Part shown: positions 57,401-64,000 of the stretch, piece by piece
How the letters are laid out: each line of letters begins with the position of its first letter
Position numbering within the stretch: position 1 is the first letter of the stretch
Assembly (NCBI GenBank): GCA_026120185.1
Contig: JANUWF010001783.1
Location: 7,903,001-7,967,000, forward strand
Reading direction: 5' to 3'
DNA length: 64,000 nucleotides
Source of the DNA: Voacanga thouarsii
Lineage: Eukaryota > Streptophyta > Magnoliopsida > Gentianales > Apocynaceae
The notes under the pieces: generated by a model
Told to the model about the DNA's origin: nothing
Database searches by the model: none
What the model saw: the letters and a program-made list of their open reading frames with translations, nothing else
Position numbers and translations under genes: made by a program

Positions 57401-60400
57401 AAAGATTGTTCATATGGTGCTCCCAACTGTTTAATGCCTTCCATGTTTTGGTTTCGGAGGTGAACTCGTAATCCACCTGTGTGTCAAAGAACCTACCATT
57501 ATCCAAACCAGAAAAAAGGAGGAGAAAAGAGAGAGAGGGGGGGGGGGGGGTTGAAGGGGGACAAAGAATTTAGCAGTATAGGTTTCATATGCATATCTAG
57601 AACAAACTCCACAAAGAATCACCTTTGTTTATTGCCAACTGGCAATGGAGTTCCACGGCAGCAGACAGATGTAACACATGTGGAAGTTAGAGCTAAAATG
57701 CAAATAAAAATAAAATTGCACATATAAACAGTCATAGATGTGTGTCTGTGTGTGCACTTGCATGTACATTTGACCATGATAGGAAGATCAAGAAAATACA
57801 GACACAGGAAGAAGAAAATATAACGAATGTTAAATGAGTAGTGATATAGCCACATGAGGTGCAAGACAGCATGCGCCTGTCGCTCAGTGGATTGAAAAAT
57901 AAAATTTAAAAAAAAAAAAAAGAGGTACAAGACAGCATAGATAACTGTCAAAAGTTGATAAAGGTGGAGTCAATATCCACTTATCCCTGTATAGGTTATC
58001 TCTAACTGATAATAGAAACTGAAATGCAATTGCAAACTAATTGATGCCAAAGCCTGAGAGCCCGATGCAATGACCCAAACTACTCATAAGAACACTAGAA
58101 AATTTTTTACAGAATGCAAAGAACCGCACAGAAGGCTTGGATTTCAACATAACTTTAGCAGGCTATCAATCATATGGGCTAGTGCAGCTTTTTATTTAAA
58201 TTTGTTCCAGCAGTTATTTACAATAGAAGGTACACACAGATAATGGATAAGTTCCAGAATGGGTTCAAATGTATGTCTTTGATGGGAATTCAGTCTTGTG
58301 GAGAAACAACAAAGTTTTGTTAGGTCTATGCCAAATCTTACTACGTGACTTTAGCATAAAAAAAAGGTCTCTAAAATGCTATTGTTAAAGAATTTGTTGA
58401 ATGAACAAGGGTTTGCAGAACAATCAATCAATGGATATCATGCACAACTAAAGCAGTTGCAGGCTCTAGCATAACAGGAAAAGGTGTAGGGTTTTTGTGT
58501 CTTTCAGAACACAAATTCATATGGTTCAAGAGTTCTAGCTGCCTAGACAAAACATTTTCTCCCATCTCTTGTTTTCCATTATCTCCCAAATAAAACTTTA
58601 ATTAGGCTGCGGAAATGCACGTTCTTAGAAAGACCCCCATAATTAACAACTCATGACTATGAAATCACTACAAGATTAAAGAACAAAAACACTAGAATGT
58701 ACATAAAACCTTGCTTTAGTACAGGAACTCCTAACTCACCATTGGAACCACTATTCTGTCATGGCCAGTTTGCATCAGAAATGTATAAGAAAGAAGGCCA
58801 ATACATTGTGTCCGTCTCCTGGCAACAGAAAATTTATAAATTACATGAAAGGATTGAAATAATGTTCCACTGCAAAATACCAAAGCCATGAAAAGATGCT
58901 TCTATATTATATTCACCAGAATAACCAATGATTGATTTAGGAAGCAGACAAAGAAGCCCTAATGAATTGCTATTTGCAGTGTCTAGGAGCAAATTTACAG
59001 GGTCCTGGTAGTGTCTAAAAGTGGTTATCTTGCAGAAAACCATTGAAATATATGAGAAAAAGAGCCATAGAAGGATATGTCCGAGGAAGAGGATATGAGG
59101 GAAGATAAGTTTTTCACACAACATAACCAATTTATACAGTTTGCTTTCTAATGAATGTGCAGAGCTATTAGAACAAATTTTTTTGTTGACTTGCTTCTAA
59201 GTTCATGCTTTTGGAGATTCAAAGGACCACAAGTCAAATTCAACACAAATTCCCAGAATTCTACCACAAAAACTTTTGGAGGCTCTCCTATCTTTATTGA
59301 GGTAGGATGAACATTTACAAATCTTAGATTTCAATAATGCAAGGAACCAACCAGCACTTGTGATCAAAGTCTTCAGGCTAGACACATGATCATCACACAC
59401 ACCACACACACACAAACACACACCCCTCCCAAAAAAAAAAAAACTGTTTCTTTTCCCTAGTTCCCAAACTCAGTGTTGTTGCATATCTTCCTTACTTATA
59501 AGATAGTTTCATCACAGTTATTGGCTTTGAAAGTAAGGATTACCTATCCCAAAAGCTGTCAAGAGGCCATTATACAAATGATTTCTGGAAAACCCATTTA
59601 GGTGAACTTGGATTAGAATTTTTTCTGGAAAAAACATTTATTTTTGAATTAAGAAGGAATTTGAATTGTGGAAAAAAAAATTGCAGAGCCAAGGAGAGAG
59701 AATATGATGTTCTGGAAGTAAATGATAGTTTTCAGGAAATGTGAATCATTTGTATTTAATTTTTTTCCCCCCTTCTGAAATGGAAAAATTTTTCCACCTT
59801 TTTAATTTTCAATTATAATACAAGTGCACCCTAAGACCACACATTAATAAAACTGAAGTTACAGAAGCAGAAAACTAAAGCTTGAACAATAGCACATCTT
59901 TTTAGTGCCTCCTGAAGGCCTTTAACTTCATATCCTCATAAATAAAATAGAAACATTTGAATTGCTGAGAAGCATGATGCACTTCAATCATAAACCAACA
60001 ATTGATTTCATCTGAAATGTTTATTTCACATATATCAATCGAGATGCACAACACAAAAAGCAATTAAAGTAGAAAAGAAAGTATCCTGATGGAATTCATA
60101 ACAGGAAGTTACAAAGAAAGATTAGGAAAGATCCAACATTCAAACTAGGAGTGGTTTTACTCTAACCTGTTCTTCATAGCACGGCTGAACACAATAACAT
60201 CTGCCCCAAGCCTCATAGAACTGGTTTTAAAGCCATTTCCATCTGAAAGACAAAATTAATATGTGGACAAAAGAAGTAAACAAAATTAGACAACGGTAGC
60301 CTTAATTCCTTACACCGGCCAATAGCTGATTTTGAGTTCTTATCTGAAAACCCAAAACTCAGGCAGCGTCGCATTGCATCTGGATCCATTCCACCACCAT

Positions 60401-62085
60401 CATCTAAAAGGAAACTTTCAAGTCTCATAATCACTATTAACAAGTGCAGGAAATTTGTTGGAAGGATGGTGAAACAGAAGTTGAAAAACACACAATACCT
60501 TGAATTAACAAAGCTGAACTTCCATCCCTTGGATTCAATGTTTTATCTACAATGGCAAAGGTCGCCCCATTTCGCACCTAGCCAATTGTTGAAACATAAA
60601 GAGCAAAGAATATAACGCTAAACTACTGGCATAATTTAATGATGCAAAAATGATGTGTTGGTTCACTATGAAGTAAGACCATAATTTTCAGATGGCCCTT
60701 GAAAAACTCTTACGCTCGAGAATTGCTTCCTACATCAAGTAGAGAACTGATCACCCCAAGACCTAAGACCGTAGCTGCTCCAAACCCAGCATTCAAAGTC
60801 ATTTTTTTTGCCCCCCATCTTCAGTTTTTCAGTGTAAAGACCTTTGTCCAATCTAACCACCCCCCCCCCCCAAAGAAAAAAAAAAGAAATGGAAAAATAA
60901 ATATCTTTATTCCTGTGCCTACTGGTGTACTATTTATATTTTCCACCAAAACAAAGCTCCATAAATGAAAATAATTCAGAAAGCAAAGCCAAGTTATCAT
61001 GTTTTAAATTTAATATGAAAAAAAAAAAATAGCAAGGAGTCAACATACAAGTATCCCCATTCAAGGTTGTCCAGAACAGTTATAGCAGAGCAAGATAACT
61101 GCTTTGAACATCACTTTATCTAATCTGATCACATTAATGAAGTGTCAAACCTCATATCAATGGAAAAGCTAACAACATAATACATAGAAGAGAGGAGAAC
61201 ATGAAGATTTGCAATTACAATGACATAGAAATTACTTGAAGAAGCTAACCTCATCAACAGCATTGTCAAGAAGCTCTGCTATTGCTGCAAACATCATCCA
61301 AAGAATAGAACTGGTTAGATAATACAATACATCATTAAACATATAATTTATTATCTATGTGTGAATGACATGAGTCCAGAACAATGAATAACGAGAGCTA
61401 CACATACCACCAAAGGCCCATTTATGTGAAGTAGCATTTGAATGAAGGAACTTTGGGTGAATATGCAAGTAGCCAGTGCCTTCTGTCCACCAAAAAGCAA
61501 AAGGTCATATTGCAATAAATAGCATATTTTTAAAATGCACATGCCTCGATATATTAGACTATGAGGTTATATCACATGAAGATGTGTTATTAACAAAACC
61601 AGGCTAAAGAATCAATTTTTACATAGGGTTCAAAATGTGTTTTAAAAAAAACCCAAGATTATCACTTTTTTCCATCTTACTTAGAAATGACTTTAAGATG
61701 TTGATGGGCTAGATAATATGAAGCAATTATCATGTGTTAATTCCTCAAGCAAGGGAGAGAATTTAAAGTAGAATACTCTGAATGGTTGGCTTAGAAGCAA
61801 GCCCATCCTCATAATTTCCAGCTTTCCAAAACTGCCGGCAAAGGGGGGCTGCACATATTGGTGAAGTAGAACAAAGGTTTGATTCATCAACTGGTGATTC
61901 CCCTTGATCCAAAAAACTTCTACCAGGGAGAACAGTGCTAAGAGGACTTGAACTTCTGTTCTCTTCAGATTCTTGTCTAATGAAACAGGGTTTAGATTCT
62001 TTACAGGGAACTAAATCAATCTCATAGCACCCCTGCTCTTGCATTGATCTCCCAACCAAGTATGGCACCAGTAATTGCTTTATAT
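48445..62085 (-). CDS. MORC6: MORC-family GHKL ATPase, MORC6/DMS11-like, 19 coding exons chained
   Basis: Exons in transcript order: 62085-61777, 61482-61408, 61284-61250, 60577-60499, 60403-60314, 60242-60167, 58818-58740, 57476-57348, 57156-57058, 56968-56885, 56770-56624, 56113-56021, 52049-51998, 51908-51797, 51512-51316, 51230-51124, 50072-49990, 49170-49128, 48552-48445 (TAA 48447-48445). Every join has GT/AG borders and matching phase with no stop; 664 codons from the first exon listed, close to Arabidopsis MORC6 (about 660). Counting from that exon: low-complexity N-terminus 1-70, CRQFWKAGNYEDG about 82, ATP-binding N-box ELLDNAVDE about 131-139, DDGGGMDP about 166, GRYGNGFK about 194. 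The S5-like domain follows (FLLRWSPY; ILYLRVPENF; FWHVVSYSDSRGRGVVG), then a basic KVKRKVG near 570 and a coiled coil about 600-655. No CW finger, as in plants. Known relatives act in the nucleus in RNA-directed silencing and heterochromatin compaction. MORC1/2-type paralogy is the main alternative. The extreme N-terminus is unresolved. Confidence 0.9.
49171..49989 (-). other. MORC intron 17, with poly-C/(CT)n and poly-A tracts
   Basis: Non-coding. A C15 run followed by (CT)n at about 49308-49337, a C-rich stretch at 49380-49401 and an A18 run (49403-49420). On the transcript strand these read as poly-G and (GA)n. Confidence 0.8.
50073..51123 (-). other. MORC intron 16
   Basis: 1.05 kb with no recognised coding or repeat feature apart from C-rich (50754-50771) and G-rich (50818-50829) patches. 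Confidence 0.8.
52195..52479. mobile_element. MITE with long terminal inverted repeats (MULE-type by target size)
   Basis: Left end GGAAAATTAGCCTATTTGGT, right end (complement) GGAAAATTAGTCTATTTGGT. The inverted repeat extends with mismatches through nearly the whole 285 bp, so the element folds into one long hairpin. It contains repeated ATTATGGTCC units. It is flanked by AAAATAAAAA on both sides (52185-52194 and 52480-52489), a 10 bp duplication fitting Mutator-like insertion, although its low complexity weakens that argument. It has no coding capacity. Confidence 0.85.
52557..52764 (+). repeat. 5' LTR of Copia-C
   Basis: Starts TATTATGAAGCTGTAAATAG (first G of TG changed to A), ends CTTTTC/TCTTGTTACA. 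It contains repeated 'taatcttagg' units. Confidence 0.9.
52765..52776 (+). other. Primer-binding site of Copia-C
   Basis: TGGTATCAAGCC directly abuts the 5' LTR. It matches the initiator-Met site TGGTATCAGAGC apart from the last positions. Confidence 0.85.
52990..55506 (+). pseudogene. Copia-C pol remnant (protease trace, integrase end, reverse transcriptase, RNase H)
   Basis: A gag C-terminal/protease trace ends WVTATGVTDHMIGNPNLLSK near 53150-53210; the expected catalytic DSGA is lost. The sequence jumps to integrase at 53232 (DTPSQNGVAE followed by a stop) and MPSSILNGESPYHIVFP, then an integrase-RT linker to the stop at 53902. Reverse transcriptase from about 54060: GCKWVFTVKVNPNASVARLK, LHQLDIKNAFLHGDL near 54315, a short tandem duplication near 54343-54372 that shifts frame, YRLKQSPHAWSGKF near 54455, and YVDN at about 54590 where YVDD is expected. 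RNase H: ADWAGSKLDRQSTTGYCVLGG near 55070-55125, ESEYRAMAHS near 55190, LWCDNQAALHIASNPVFHER near 55285-55340. Not functional. Confidence 0.88.
55533..55729 (+). repeat. 3' LTR of Copia-C
   Basis: TGTTATGAAGCTGTAAATAG to ...CTTTTCTTGTTACA. Similar to the 5' LTR with an apparent gap of about 13 bp near its start. Confidence 0.92.
57477..58739 (-). other. MORC intron 7
   Basis: 1.26 kb, non-coding. It has a GA-rich stretch leading into a G14 run (about 57520-57552), the reverse-complement arrangement of the C15(CT)n tract in intron 17, and TG/CA-rich patches near 57745. No transposon was recognised. Confidence 0.8.
58819..60166 (-). other. MORC intron 6
   Basis: 1.35 kb, non-coding, with a CA-rich stretch (59398-59424) followed by an A-run. 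Nothing else recognised. Confidence 0.8.
60578..61249 (-). other. MORC intron 3
   Basis: 0.67 kb between the exons encoding ELLDNAVDE and VRNGATF. It contains a C12 run near 60861 and A-runs; no coding sequence. Confidence 0.8.
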
Positions 62086-63581
62086 CTACATATCACAAAT
62101 TAATATTACTAGGTAATATGAAGAAATTAGTGGAAATCATTCTAATGAATGAATATTGACCAACAACCTAAGGACTCAATTAGAGCCCAAGTTCTTCAGG
62201 AATTTAGTTGAATTGAAATGAAAAAACTGTATAAAGGTTGCTTGAATATTGATAAGAACAATATACGAATAGTTTAAATTCAATTTATAAGTTTTGAAAC
62301 AGAATACCAGACCATGGGCAGGAAGCTAAAAATATATCAAACTCTCAGATCAGAATAAAGCACAGAGAATACGCTTGGTTCAGAAAAGATGCCACATCTT
62401 GCTCAAGCTTGAGAATCTACTCAAGCCAAAGAAAAACTTAAGATTCCAGTTACCTAACTGAAGCCCTGTATTATTGTGCATGATCAGATACTACAATCTC
62501 AAACATTTGATCATTTACAATCAGTTTGACTGATTCCATGAACTGCAAATATTCCGTCCAGAAAGTAATTCTATTGGTGAAATGTTGATAATGATAAGGT
62601 GTGCAAAATGTTGAATAATTAAATACTTCACCTTAGTTATTGCATTTAAGTCAAGTGCAGATATTCCATTAAGATCATAGAACGAACCAAATATATTAAT
62701 TATACTCTATTCCAAGAAACAAATATTTCCTTAACAAAGTCATATATTTGCTCAATCTGAGGGGACTTTAAATAAAGTGTTAGCAAAAGAAATGTTAACT
62801 GATATTAAAGTAAACCATCTATCTTCCTGGAAAACCCTAAGGGAAACACCAAAAATATATATATAAAAAAAAAAAAAAAGATAAAGGGATACGGCCATTA
62901 ACAGAAGAACATTCACCCAGCAGTAACACAACCCCCAAAAGGTAGATATTGATACAGCAATTACAAGAGCAGCACATTCTAATACTTGCATGCAGCAAAA
63001 TAATTAAGTGCAGCTATACTATTGAAGAAAAAAACGGGTTGTTCTCTTCATTATAGTATAGGAGAAGCCGCATAATAGCAGCAAGCCCAAGACAATATTC
63101 AGAAGCCAAAGACCCAGAAAGTAATTCCGGAAGCCAAAGACCATATTTGGCTAAAAAAAAAAAAAAAGAAAGCAACAACCGTATTTGAACAACAGAGGAA
63201 GCACATCTACCTATTCAGAACAGATTCAATTAATCTCACAGTTGAATTCACAATATACCCAAAGCTTCTAACTGCAACTCTTAACCATTAAACAAATAAA
63301 AATCTCTGAATCAACCCAATCAAAATTTTGTTTACAAAAAACGTATTGAGAGAACAGATTGAAAGAGAGGAAAAAATCTTGGGTTGGTTTAGTGACATGC
63401 AATGCAAGATCTAAAACTTTTTCCTTTCTACTAGGTATGAGCCCTAGTGTGGCAAGGACTCCCCAAGGCTAGAAAGAGAAAATTTTTCAACAAAATGGGA
63501 CAAAATTGGAAAGTAATAAAAGTGGTGATAGAAAAAAGGGCAGCTGAACAAATGCATCTTTGTGGGGGCAAAAGCACTCAC
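62086..63581 (-). other. Probable first intron / 5' region of the MORC gene
   Basis: 1.5 kb without a recognisable conserved exon. A T-rich tract precedes AG near 63165 on the minus strand. The reading frame of the first recognised exon is open up to its predicted acceptor (TATGTAG|ATATAAAG at 62085), and no in-frame ATG near its start was found, so at least one upstream exon is expected. Confidence 0.5.
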
Positions 63582-63593
63582 TTGGAAAGACAT
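63582..63593 (-). other. Candidate first coding exon of MORC (Met-Ser-Phe-Gln)
   Basis: ATGTCTTTCCAA is followed by a strong donor GTGAGTGC. The phase is 0. It would fit only if the next exon starts at CAATTACTG (acceptor ...ATAAAG, about 62077) rather than at 62085. This is a weak guess and needs transcript data. Confidence 0.2.
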
Positions 63594-64000
63594 TTGTGTC
63601 CTTTTTAAATGTACATGTGGCAGCATCTCCTTAATCCAAGTGCAAAATGCTTACATCAGCAATTGCCCTATAAGCATGCGCAAATCCAAAAAGCGAACAC
63701 AGTTGATTTTGTCCTATGACATAGCCGTGCGTTACTTTCGGAGATTGCATCTACGGTGCTCTGCGATTATCTCGCTGGTCTTTTCTTCCCAGCGGTTTCC
63801 GTGGAAATAGAGTTGGCCGCTTGCAATTATTCTTGATGGAAGATTGATTTTTTTTTCCCCCTTTTGAGATGGTAAAATTATGAAATTGTGTTGGGATTCA
63901 GTCCTTTTGTATTGAGATGTGTGAATATTCAATTTTTTAAAATAATTATACTTTCGTCAAGATTGTACAAATTTATACAACACTAAATTTAGTTAAAGGA
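63594..64000 (-). promoter_or_regulatory. Putative promoter and 5' UTR region of the MORC gene
   Basis: Upstream on the minus strand of the candidate start. Locally higher GC near 63720-63810 than in the surrounding DNA, as often seen around plant transcription starts. No clear TATA box could be assigned. No coding sequence was seen beyond it to the window end. Confidence 0.3.

Noticed and set aside
57619..57951. Minus-strand frame with hydrophobic stretches in the MORC gene
   Set aside because: It falls in intron 7; neighbouring exons join in phase without it.

Overview
This window looks like a repeat-dense stretch of an angiosperm (probably eudicot) nuclear genome. One real host gene sits at the right-hand end, and a long nest of decayed transposable elements fills the rest. 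The evidence is the low GC content, spliced exons with GT/AG borders, plant-type LINE, Copia, Gypsy, hAT, CACTA and MITE signatures, and primer-binding sites matching plant initiator-Met and Asp tRNAs.

Positions 1-48,100 are transposon territory. From left to right: the end of an LTR of an Athila/Tat-like family (1-1377). Next is a minus-strand Copia element (1378-1406 plus 7441-11206) into which an almost complete L1-type LINE (1407-7440, 14-15 bp target duplication, poly-A tail) has jumped. Then comes a hAT transposase gene (11207-13112 plus 21626-about 22424) split by an 8.5 kb minus-strand Athila/Tat-like non-autonomous element (13113-21625). It is followed by a Copia element with a truncated 5' LTR (about 22510-30439), lying against a minus-strand Gypsy remnant (30440-about 34900) that itself holds a probable solo LTR (32034-33779). 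An AT-rich block, probably a long Gypsy LTR (34949-38040), is interrupted by a plus-strand Athila/Tat-like element (38041-44295, perfect 5 bp target duplication CACCT). After that come a PB1-like fragment, one end of a CACTA element and a second hAT relic (44428-47720).

Positions 48,445-62,085 (and probably on to about 63,600) hold an apparently intact minus-strand gene for a MORC-family GHKL ATPase, best matched to plant MORC6 (DMS11). I can chain 19 coding exons with consistent phases and no stop codon, giving about 664 residues. The extreme 5' exon is uncertain. The 4 kb intron 12 carries two further insertions: a MITE with a 10 bp target duplication (52195-52479) and a short-LTR Copia element (52557-55729, target duplication TTAAC) in antisense orientation.

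Three points deserve attention. First, the two Athila/Tat-like elements share LTRs and a 3' module but carry different internal ORFs, and neither shows a pol gene. Second, C-to-T type damage is widespread in these elements: Trp and Gln codons have become stops, and all three LTR-element reverse transcriptases seen have a catalytic Asp changed to Asn. Third, an intact gene whose relatives silence transposons sits directly beside this graveyard. No rRNA, tRNA gene or CRISPR array was seen.
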